A stretch of DNA of 14,664 nt, from NCBI GenBank assembly GCA_017428285.1, contig JAFRRE010000065.1, forward strand, positions 1 to 14,664, written 5' to 3'. The stretch is from Bacteroidales bacterium. GTDB lineage: Bacteria; Bacteroidota; Bacteroidia; Bacteroidales; F082. Positions 9,601 through 14,664 of the stretch are shown piece after piece; positions within the stretch are counted from its first letter, which is position 1, and every line of letters starts with the position of its first letter. The notes under the pieces were generated by a model. That model saw only the letters and a list, made by a program, of their open reading frames with translations. It searched no databases and had not been told where the DNA came from. The translations under genes and the position numbers were made by a program.

Positions 9601-11742
9601 GATGGGATCGCTATAGATATCGTTGTGGGCTGTACAATCTTTTTGTACATGATAGCGGAGCCATTTACCATTATCCCCAAGCGAAAGTTGAGTAGGCAGA
9701 TTGGAGGAAAAGCCTGTCTGACTTTGTCCACTACTGATTTCCCAACCGTAGCCATTAACAAGATAATGTCCACCTGGGCTCAGTTCTGGCAAAATGGAGC
9801 TTAGGGCTGTTCCAGAACAAACAGGTCCCAAAGAATCCGGAAGTTCATCCAATACCTGAATGGAAGGCACTTCATAAACGACAAGTTCAAATGCAGGAAA
9901 AAAGGGGGTAAAGCCACATTCGGAATTCTCCAAACAGGGGGTTACCGACACCGATTCATATCCCAATGTAATTGAACTGCCATTGATAGGTTCATAAGAA
10001 GGAGAGCCCGTAGGATCATAATTCACATAATACCAGCCAGGGGTGACACCCATTCCGTAATCATCATACCATGAGGATTGAATGGAAGGCAGCGACACTA
10101 CAGAGCCTGGACAATAGCCCGATTCGAACGACACTGGGATAGTGGAGTTGAATTGTGGGCCGGAAACCACGTTGATAACATCAGAAATCAAAGGACTTCC
10201 ACCACAATAATCCCATGTGACTCGATAGCGCAGCTGATCTCCAGGTTGCAAAGCAATTTCTCCCCAATTAAAACTCTCCCAGCTTTCGTTGCCGAGTTTG
10301 TATTGCCATGTCTTGTTACCCGTATTGAAATTCCAGTTGACGCTGACACCTTCTGGCTCAGCGGAGCCCGTACAGATGGTGGACACGGTAGGCAAGGTAA
10401 CTTGAGGCACATCGCAAATGGTGAAATTGTAGGGGTTTGAATACACATACTCATTGCCTGTGCAACTGTTTTTTGCATAAAAACGAATGCTGTATTCACC
10501 TAATCCACCATATACAGGTTGATTTATTACCCAAGATTGAAACATCCCAGCATCCAGCCAAACATCCTCATCCATATTTGACTTCCTAAACTCCCAACCC
10601 GATTCGGTGATATTGCTCCCGTTTTCCTCCCATGTTGCAGATGGGTTAAATGATGAAATATCGCTAATGCAAAGTAAATTATTTGCGGGCAATTCTTGTG
10701 GGGTACAGTTTGATGGAATATTTCCAACAATAACCGTGATGGTAGCTTGACTTTCCAACCCGAATCTTGAAATCTTATATTGAAAACTATCCTGACCATA
10801 ATAGTTTGCATTTGGAGTATAAGTTATCCTATTATTAGAACCTACGGTTGCCGTGCCATGATCCAAGTTAATGTGCGTCTGCCAACCATCGTAGTTGCCT
10901 TTTCTTATCTTGATCTCCATAGGAGGAGCAGAATTGCCACCCGGAGGATACCCCATGGTATAATGGTTATTTTGCTGCAATTCAATCTCAATCGGTGCAG
11001 TTTCACCACAATAGGGAAACGTGAAACTATTTGCTGTTAAGGAATACCCTTCTTTCATCTTGAAGACAATGTCGTCAAGGCCGAAGTCGTTGCCATCTCT
11101 TTCAGTGCATTCGTCAATGATTGTAATCTTTGCTCTGGTAGTGTCTGCAGTCCAACTTTCCGTCCATGATGTCCATTCACCGCCATCCACCCACGGAACT
11201 GTAAAAGAATTGTTACTAACAGGAGTATCATTAATCAACAAGCGCAGTCTAGGACGGGTTTCGAGTGACGGCATTCCAAGTATTCTTATAAAAAGACAAG
11301 TAGCCCAAGCTTCAAAATCGTAGATAACGCCAGGAGCAACACCAACAGTGTATTCCCATACTTTAGCATTGCTATTTGGCGCACCATTGACAATCATATA
11401 ATTACCTGTTCCAGAAGGATGGTCGCCCATTGAAAAATAACCCTGCTCAACACCAAAATTATTTTGATGATTGTACCAATTTGCATTGTCTCCCACGGCA
11501 TAACAACCGGGACCAGTATCATTTGACTGCAAACTATTCTCGGTTTTTTTGTATGTATAATGTGTTGTGACACCAGCATTTGACAAATTATTGCCAGAAT
11601 GCCCGTTGCCAACAGTTCCAATATTAAAATTGGAGACTGGGGTAGGCAACAGATTATTTTGGGCATGCACTGGCGAAGACGCAAACAACAGGCACAACGA
11701 CAATGCCTTGAAAACTCTTATAATTTGGCTTTTCACAATCAT
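6604..11742 (-). CDS. Giant T9SS-secreted repeat protein with 13 Cys-paired modules (1712 aa)
   Basis: The ATG at 11742 opens a signal peptide ending near PVHA-QNN (residue 28). A GAGG stretch at 11750-11747 lies 4 nt upstream. Domains in order are: a carbohydrate-binding-like module (about 76-227) with GTGNYMIVNG and GNDFGLDDIVF; a Big_9/cadherin-like Ig unit (about 255-340) with the ITYTPNANYYGQDSFQYKI signature; 13 tandem modules (358-1524), each opening with a Cys usually followed by x-Gly and closing with an (L/I/V)RY-(A/V)-x(2-4)-Cys pattern; a pre-CTD module (about 1540-1625) with ATWSLSNPDW; and a type A T9SS sorting domain (about 1636-1712) with IFPNPTKG and VVKKRLILCR at the end. 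The architecture is that of a long, stalk-like surface or secreted protein, and an adhesin or matrix role is inference. No catalytic domain is recognisable. A 71-bp gap separates it from the related 852-aa gene downstream. A cysteine next to the last residue of the sorting domain is unusual. Confidence 0.85.
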   Translation of the reverse strand: MIVKSQIIRVFKALSLCLLFASSPVHAQNNLLPTPVSNFNIGTVGNGHSGNNLSNAGVTTHYTYKKTENSLQSNDTGPGCYAVGDNANWYNHQNNFGVEQGYFSMGDHPSGTGNYMIVNGAPNSNAKVWEYTVGVAPGVIYDFEAWATCLFIRILGMPSLETRPRLRLLINDTPVSNNSFTVPWVDGGEWTSWTESWTADTTRAKITIIDECTERDGNDFGLDDIVFKMKEGYSLTANSFTFPYCGETAPIEIELQQNNHYTMGYPPGGNSAPPMEIKIRKGNYDGWQTHINLDHGTATVGSNNRITYTPNANYYGQDSFQYKISRFGLESQATITVIVGNIPSNCTPQELPANNLLCISDISSFNPSATWEENGSNITESGWEFRKSNMDEDVWLDAGMFQSWVINQPVYGGLGEYSIRFYAKNSCTGNEYVYSNPYNFTICDVPQVTLPTVSTICTGSAEPEGVSVNWNFNTGNKTWQYKLGNESWESFNWGEIALQPGDQLRYRVTWDYCGGSPLISDVINVVSGPQFNSTIPVSFESGYCPGSVVSLPSIQSSWYDDYGMGVTPGWYYVNYDPTGSPSYEPINGSSITLGYESVSVTPCLENSECGFTPFFPAFELVVYEVPSIQVLDELPDSLGPVCSGTALSSILPELSPGGHYLVNGYGWEISSGQSQTGFSSNLPTQLSLGDNGKWLRYHVQKDCTAHNDIYSDPIRVWVGDKPTLYNYQVDFPNPICSGTSVASLANDVYVNDWHLFDSIFAGWEVSCNNGSSWEDLDVFDVNHNGCQVRYRATNQCDDELLLAGVVTVTEGPSFNNSGPLGFSDYYCDGSVLEEDDFPMPPVYDSHNFDVDPYWAYIDGTEYRAIQFPLQLTESWNGIQITYVLNSDCGGEIPYPTPFTLTVKGQPEVEISLDGSSTFCVDTPIDLDTLIDWHLCTQNTQVSSWQYAPEDQPYNYVDFNPNEGIPEAGVFFINYHAVANECGFDVRGNQLSVIVEAEPEFVNPEQPFGLDRFCEGDPFELPSDPETLGHIDEPGWWSISVGTDPYGQYEPVSGFVLSLEDDGRWLRYQAMGCNVLLQHREEIHVDGKPYEEYIIADSICKGQTLSCQFVNSNGYPVIDREWRVSDTITGVSFDDPDNYIFNVEGDYLIYYRVGNDCGWSEYMGPFPLSVTAGPEFDNSTLPTELQYVCEGTTVGEFLQQSEITAPSLINPSVPHNALGWFINGQQIDLTTVIVEGFHGAVLCYGVEGDCSDVPVYSSGFELHVYGYPEVMQMPPIDWEFCDGDTVQLPDPEIDFNNGGGHVTGHWQLQSHDGSWGDLPTTWGADHNGAQIRYHLEHEACPDLNNDSGEITISIHSAPVINDDDLPSNTLISLCFGGALGINEPDVSPETNVKGWQVSADGTDWSTELEGHSFDPSHVEDFFNGKYLRYHAESEQCPNLEDNSEVYTIQLTDSPTINDETWPEQVSYCSGGSLGIDTPDGMPGEWQVSVNGTNWETELEGYVFDPNHIDDFFDGKLLRYYVHTSCGDDESKVMTLFMKNSEQIGVINGTSNVYVASSLISGIYRYEIDTEGLAGPATWSLSNPDWQIIEHGDVFCRVFVSTPGNATLTAHFNVEECGEMERSFEINAVFYGVDDYQGVDVHIFPNPTKGSVTIETEGIESLRLIDMMGQVLETREYDRSDSVTLNLSTYTPSVYLFEIKTVYGVVKKRLILCR
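7171..10671 (-). repeat. Tandem array of 13 protein modules of about 92 residues
   Basis: Module-opening cysteines are at residues 358, 457, 544, 642, 736, 827, 919, 1013, 1099, 1188, 1280, 1373 and 1467. The intervals are 86-99 residues, averaging about 92. Most modules begin YCxG, VCxG, ICxG or FCxG, have a central GW-x-(V/I)-S or similar Trp strand, then an (L/I/V)RY strand followed by a second Cys (513, 703, 796, 888, 981, 1072, 1156, 1249, 1339, 1435, 1524 and less clear partners in modules 1 and 3). One disulfide per module is a reasonable inference. The last two modules are the most alike: at the DNA level 7191-7290 and 7461-7560 match at about 72 of 100 positions by hand count, exactly 270 bp apart. 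Confidence 0.75.
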
Positions 11743-11773
11743 TTTTCCTCGTTTTGTATATTACACAAACGTG

Positions 11774-11805
11774 CAAAAGTGCAAAAAATGTACCAATTAT
11801 GCAAG
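11774..11805 (-). promoter_or_regulatory. Candidate promoter of the 1712-aa cargo gene
   Basis: In the 74-bp gap after the Nudix gene, the minus strand carries CACTTTTG at 11781-11774, one mismatch from TAnnTTTG. A CTTG at 11805-11802 gives a near -33 TTTG with a spacer of exactly 20 bp. The distance from the -7 box to the ATG is 31 nt. Both elements deviate slightly from consensus, so this is a candidate only. Confidence 0.35.
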
Positions 11806-11816
11806 AAAAAGTTCAT

Positions 11817-12281
11817 TTACAGAGCTTTTCCGTCCAAAACAGCTTCTTTCAGTATGTCGTTTTCATAAGTTAGCTTCAACGAGAAGAAAGGTCTATGCTC
11901 ATCTATGAGTCGGAGGAAAATCTTGTCGCCTTCCCATGAGGGCAACTCCAAAAGTCGCTGTTTCTCAATCCATTCCAGGTCGCCTTCGTTGCAAACAATC
12001 TGTTCCCCTTCCCACTCTGTGCAGACAAAGATGTGCATCTGCTCCGCGGGCCAGATATTATGCACAAAAGTGACGATGCCGCAATAGCGCCATTGGGTCA
12101 CGGTGAAGCCCGTCTCTTCAAAGACTTCACGCCTCATGCAGTCCTCGGGGCTCTCCCCTTCCTCGAACTTTCCGCCCACGCCAATCCATTTGTCGTGGTT
12201 CTCGTCGTTCTCCTTCTTGGTGCGATGCAGCATGAGGTATTGACCGCCGCGCTCAAGATAACATTGGGTGGTTTGTTTCAT
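11817..12281 (-). CDS. MutT-like Nudix hydrolase (8-oxo-dGTP diphosphatase type)
   Basis: The 154-residue protein starts at the ATG at 12281. A longer frame to 12296 would begin at a TTG. The ATG at 12281 overlaps the stop of the upstream ATPase gene as ATGA, the usual arrangement for translational coupling, so I prefer it. A perfect Nudix box G-x5-E-x7-REV-x-EE-x-GF spans residues 37-59 (G37, E43, R51-E52, E55-E56, G58). The preceding strand YLMLHRTKKENDENHDKWIG fits the MutT/MutX-like 8-oxo-dGTP diphosphatase group, which removes oxidised nucleotides from the pool. The length is normal for the family and the protein is cytosolic. Other nucleoside di- or triphosphate substrates are possible. 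It is the last gene of a two-gene unit. Confidence 0.85.
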   Translation of the reverse strand: MKQTTQCYLERGGQYLMLHRTKKENDENHDKWIGVGGKFEEGESPEDCMRREVFEETGFTVTQWRYCGIVTFVHNIWPAEQMHIFVCTEWEGEQIVCNEGDLEWIEKQRLLELPSWEGDKIFLRLIDEHRPFFSLKLTYENDILKEAVLDGKAL

Positions 12282-13396
12282 AGTTGTGATAGCCAAATAC
12301 TGAAAAACTTGTCGTATACTTCATACACACCAAGATGGCCCGTCACCAACTGTTTATCCATCAATGACCTAACCGTAGTTTGAACCGAACTGGCAGCGGT
12401 AAGATGATGCTTTTTAATGAATTTCGAACCAGTAATTGCCTTGACTTTCCCCTCCTTATTGATGGCGACCAGCAGTTCTTTCTGTTTAGCTGTCAGCTGG
12501 TAAAGCAAGTCGGCGTAAATCGTGCCATTGTCTTTCACAATCTCGTTCACCGCGACATCAATCATGTCCATTCCACAAGTTTCACCCGAGGCAGTATCGG
12601 CAAAGAAGTAGTTCAGCACCTTCTGCACATACCATGTGACGCCCTCAAACCGTTCGCAAATTGCCTCCACGACACCATCTGTCAAGTGCTTTCCCAACTT
12701 CTCGAAATGCGCCTTCGCAAACTCATCATACTTTAATGGATTGATGCTCTCCAAGTTGAGCGTCGAAGTAGAGGCATAGAAAGGGCGTGAGGGTGAAGAG
12801 AACATCTCTGCAAGCAGATGTCGCTCCGAACCAGAAAACACGAAATTGGCATTGCTACAATGTTGGATATAAGTCCTCAAAATAGCCTCCACGTTTTTTT
12901 CGGGATAATGCGCAATCTGTTGAAACTCATCAATAGCGATAAGGCAAGGCTGGTCGGATTGCTTGATGTAATCGAAAATCTGATCCAAGGTGTTATCGGC
13001 ATTTTGGATATTCCCTACCTCCACATTCCAAGTCGGGTTACCCAATGGGTCAAAACTCACACCTGGACGCAGCGAAGTGGCTATTCTGACAAACTTGTCG
13101 AATGCCTTCTTGCTTTTCGACTGGAGCGTGTTCAATATCACCTTGCCCATTTCCGCAACCATGTCATTCATGTTTTTGGTCGAATAGATGTCGATGATAA
13201 ATGTATGGTATTCCGTGCGGATTTCCTCTTGCTGGAAAGCATGGTAGAGAAGTCCCGTCTTTCCCATGCGGCGCGGCGACATCAGCACCACATTGTTGCC
13301 GTTGGTCAACTGCCGAATCATTTTTGCGGTTTCCTCTTCCCTGTCGCAGAAATATTCTGGCCCTTCATAGCCCGATGTGACAAATGGATTTTTCAT
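12278..13396 (-). CDS. AAA/STAND-type ATPase with C-terminal winged helix (PF01637-like)
   Basis: The 372-residue protein begins at the ATG at 13396. Its N-terminus FVTSGYEGPEYFCDREEE is the typical lead-in of archaeal-type ATPases (ATPase_2). A Walker A variant PRRMGKT lies at 41-47 and Walker B CLIAIDEFQ at 151-159, with catalytic-type D156-E157. A sensor-like FVFSGSERH lies at 185-193, and a lid region with LESINPLKYDEF around 215-226. The last 70 or so residues (TAKQKELLVAINKEGKV, then SVQTTVRSLMDKQLV) look like a winged helix ending at a conserved YEVYDKFFSIWL. Such ATPases are multi-copy and common in Bacteroidales genomes and their function is unknown. DNA or partner-protein binding is inferred from the winged helix. 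The 4-bp overlap ties its translation to the Nudix gene. A -7 box and an inverted-repeat cluster lie upstream. Confidence 0.85.
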   Translation of the reverse strand: MKNPFVTSGYEGPEYFCDREEETAKMIRQLTNGNNVVLMSPRRMGKTGLLYHAFQQEEIRTEYHTFIIDIYSTKNMNDMVAEMGKVILNTLQSKSKKAFDKFVRIATSLRPGVSFDPLGNPTWNVEVGNIQNADNTLDQIFDYIKQSDQPCLIAIDEFQQIAHYPEKNVEAILRTYIQHCSNANFVFSGSERHLLAEMFSSPSRPFYASTSTLNLESINPLKYDEFAKAHFEKLGKHLTDGVVEAICERFEGVTWYVQKVLNYFFADTASGETCGMDMIDVAVNEIVKDNGTIYADLLYQLTAKQKELLVAINKEGKVKAITGSKFIKKHHLTAASSVQTTVRSLMDKQLVTGHLGVYEVYDKFFSIWLSQL

Positions 13397-13416
13397 CGTT
13401 CATTCATTTTACGCGG

Positions 13417-13424
13417 CAAAAATA
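13417..13424 (-). promoter_or_regulatory. Candidate -7 box for the ATPase-Nudix unit
   Basis: The minus strand carries TATTTTTG at 13424-13417, an exact TAnnTTTG match, 20 nt before the ATPase ATG. No clear TTTG is seen at the usual -33 distance. The region where it would lie is occupied by the TTACG repeat cluster at 13439-13473. Confidence 0.45.
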
Positions 13425-13438
13425 AGCATTTTTTCAAG

Positions 13439-13473
13439 TATTACGTATTTTACGTAACGGTTTTTGCGTAATA
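13439..13473. promoter_or_regulatory. TTACG inverted-repeat cluster, possible operator
   Basis: TATTACG at 13439-13445 is exactly mirrored by CGTAATA at 13467-13473. Between them lies a perfect 8-bp palindrome TTACGTAA at 13450-13457. Four (T)TACG half-sites therefore sit within 35 bp, immediately upstream of the ATPase -7 box. This is the position expected for an operator or activator site. The AT-rich composition raises the chance of coincidence, and no regulator gene is in the window. Confidence 0.35.
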
Positions 13474-13488
13474 TTTCTGAAAAAGCAC

Positions 13489-13523
13489 AAAAAAAGCAAG
13501 GCGGCCAAACCTGACCGCCTTGC
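13489..13523 (-). terminator. Intrinsic terminator of gdhA
   Basis: Read on the minus strand, GCAAGGCGG (13523-13515) pairs perfectly with CCGCCTTGC (13504-13496) around a 10-nt loop. A run of seven T follows directly at 13495-13489. It begins 22 nt past the gdhA stop codon. A second AT-rich stem, GCAAAAA with TTTTTTGC, overlaps its upstream arm. Confidence 0.9.
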
Positions 13524-13545
13524 AAAAACCTTTTTTGCTCTGGAA

Positions 13546-14664
13546 TTAGATGATACCTTGAGCCATCATGGCGTGGGCAACACGCATGAAGCCAGCGATG
13601 TTAGCACCCTTCACATAGTTGATGGTGCCATCGGCTTGCTTACCGTATTTCACGCACTGGTCGTAGATGTCGCTCATGATCTTCTTCAGCTTCTCATCAA
13701 CTTCCTTAGCGGTCCAGTTGATGTGACCAGCGTTCTGGCAGATTTCAAGGCCAGAGGTGGCAACACCACCGGCGTTGACAGCCTTACCAGGACCGAACGG
13801 GATCTTGGCAGCTTGGAAGGTGGCAATAGCACCAGGTTGGCAACCCATGTTGGAGACTTCAGCCACATACTTCACGCCATTGGCGATCAGTTCCTTGGCA
13901 TCCTCTTCAGCCAGCTCGTTTTGGAAAGCGCAAGGCATAGCGATGTCGCACTTCACGCTCCAAGCCTTCTTGCCAGGGGTAAAGATAGCTTTGCCCGGGA
14001 ACTTGTCGGCCATGTCTTGAACCTTGTTGCGGTTCGAGGCACGCATGTCAAGCATGTAGTTGATCATCTCAGCGTTGATACCTTCGGGCAGTTCGCACAC
14101 ACCGTCGGGACCGCTGATGGCGACCACCTTGGCACCGAACTCGCAAGCCTTCTGGGCAGCACCCCAAGCCACGTTACCGAAGCCAGAGAGGGCCACGCGT
14201 TTGCCTTCGAGAGTGTCACCCTTCTCTTCCACCATGTGCTTCACATAGTAGACAGCGCCGAAACCAGTGGCCTCGGGACGCATGAGGGAACCACCCCAGC
14301 CGTAGCTCTTGCCAGTCAAAGCACCAGTCGAGTGCTCACGGGCCAGCTTCTTGTACATACCGTACATGTAGCCAATCTCACGGCCACCAACACCCACGTC
14401 ACCAGCGGGGCTGTCTTGGTCAGGACCAATGTTGCGCCACAGTTCGTAGACGAAAGCTTGGCAGAAACGCATGATTTCAGCGTCGCTCTTTCCTGTAGGA
14501 TCGAAGTCGGCACCACCCTTACCACCGCCGAGAGGCAGGTTGGTCAAGCTGTTCTTGAAGATCTGTTCGAAGCCCAAGAACTTCAGCATTGACTCGTTTA
14601 CTTTGGGGTGGAAGCGGAGACCACCTTTGTAGGCGCCGAGGGCAGCATTGTACTGCACACGGTA
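13546..14664 (-). CDS. gdhA: Glutamate dehydrogenase, hexameric NAD(P)-type (5' end outside window)
   Basis: The frame stays open to the window edge, giving 372 residues. The GTG at 14658 is an internal Val codon, not the start. The reaction is the reversible amination of 2-oxoglutarate to glutamate with NAD(P)H, central to ammonia assimilation. Counting from the first visible residue (YRVQYN), K13 (AYKGG), K37 (IFKNS), K49 (GGGKGG) and D89 (PAGDVGVG) correspond at a constant offset of 76 to the Clostridium symbiosum GDH active-site residues K89, K113, K125 and D165. About 76 N-terminal residues are therefore missing. The Rossmann motif GFGNVAWGAAQ and the C-terminal VKGANIAGFMRVAHAMMAQGII are intact. 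Family context in Bacteroidales favours NADP use, but dual specificity cannot be excluded from sequence alone. Codon use is strongly biased, as in highly expressed genes, and a strong terminator follows. Confidence 0.95.
   Translation of the reverse strand, partial: YRVQYNAALGAYKGGLRFHPKVNESMLKFLGFEQIFKNSLTNLPLGGGKGGADFDPTGKSDAEIMRFCQAFVYELWRNIGPDQDSPAGDVGVGGREIGYMYGMYKKLAREHSTGALTGKSYGWGGSLMRPEATGFGAVYYVKHMVEEKGDTLEGKRVALSGFGNVAWGAAQKACEFGAKVVAISGPDGVCELPEGINAEMINYMLDMRASNRNKVQDMADKFPGKAIFTPGKKAWSVKCDIAMPCAFQNELAEEDAKELIANGVKYVAEVSNMGCQPGAIATFQAAKIPFGPGKAVNAGGVATSGLEICQNAGHINWTAKEVDEKLKKIMSDIYDQCVKYGKQADGTINYVKGANIAGFMRVAHAMMAQGII

Noticed and set aside
7171..10671. The module array as a CRISPR or simple DNA tandem repeat
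   Set aside because: The units are protein-level repeats of about 92 codons with diverged DNA. There are no short identical repeats with spacers.
12282..12296. A 5-codon extension of the Nudix protein
   Set aside because: It begins at TTG and overlaps the ATPase gene further. The ATG at 12281 forms the usual ATGA coupling.
3974..13396. The central region as a mobile or defence island
   Set aside because: No integrase, transposase, attachment-site repeat or known defence gene set is visible. The ATPase alone is not sufficient evidence.
13558..14592. A 344-codon open frame on the plus strand opposite gdhA
   Set aside because: It lies wholly antisense to a certain gdhA gene. Strong codon bias in gdhA removes antisense stop codons, and antisense GDH frames are a known source of spurious protein annotations. 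The translation has no recognisable domain and no promoter.

Overview
The window looks like a piece of a Bacteroidales (Bacteroidota) chromosome. The evidence is two secreted proteins with type IX secretion (T9SS) C-terminal sorting domains, a BatA-type membrane protein, an OMP_b-brl_2-like barrel, a Bacteroidales-style topoisomerase IV A N-terminus and TAnnTTTG-type -7 promoter boxes. Every gene I can support is on the minus strand, so transcription runs from high to low coordinates. I see no tRNA, rRNA, CRISPR array, insertion sequence or transposase.

In transcription order: (1) 13546-14664 holds most of a hexameric glutamate dehydrogenase gene (gdhA), cut at its 5' end by the window edge and closed by a clear intrinsic terminator. 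(2) 11817-13396 is a two-gene unit, a PF01637-like ATPase and a MutT-like Nudix hydrolase, joined by an ATGA overlap. A -7 box and a cluster of TTACG inverted repeats precede it. (3) 3974-11742 holds two large T9SS cargo genes in tandem. The first (1712 aa) carries 13 tandem cysteine-flanked modules of about 92 residues. The second (852 aa) carries PKD/Ig-like modules. They share an N-terminal carbohydrate-binding-like module and a module just before the sorting domain, but differ in the middle. (4) A REP-like imperfect palindrome lies at 3848-3934. (5) 2237-3785 encodes a small lipoprotein of unknown function and an outer-membrane beta-barrel, 13 bp apart and probably one operon. (6) 1-2200 holds a BatA-domain/vWA membrane protein with its own -7 box, followed 36 bp later by the start of a topoisomerase IV subunit A gene that runs off the window.

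The flanks are housekeeping (gdhA, topoisomerase, Bat). The centre is a cell-envelope and surface region. The strongest candidate for something undescribed is the 13-module cysteine-paired array in the 1712-aa protein and its relation to the neighbouring cargo gene. Gaps between genes are all under 200 bp, and what I see in them is listed.
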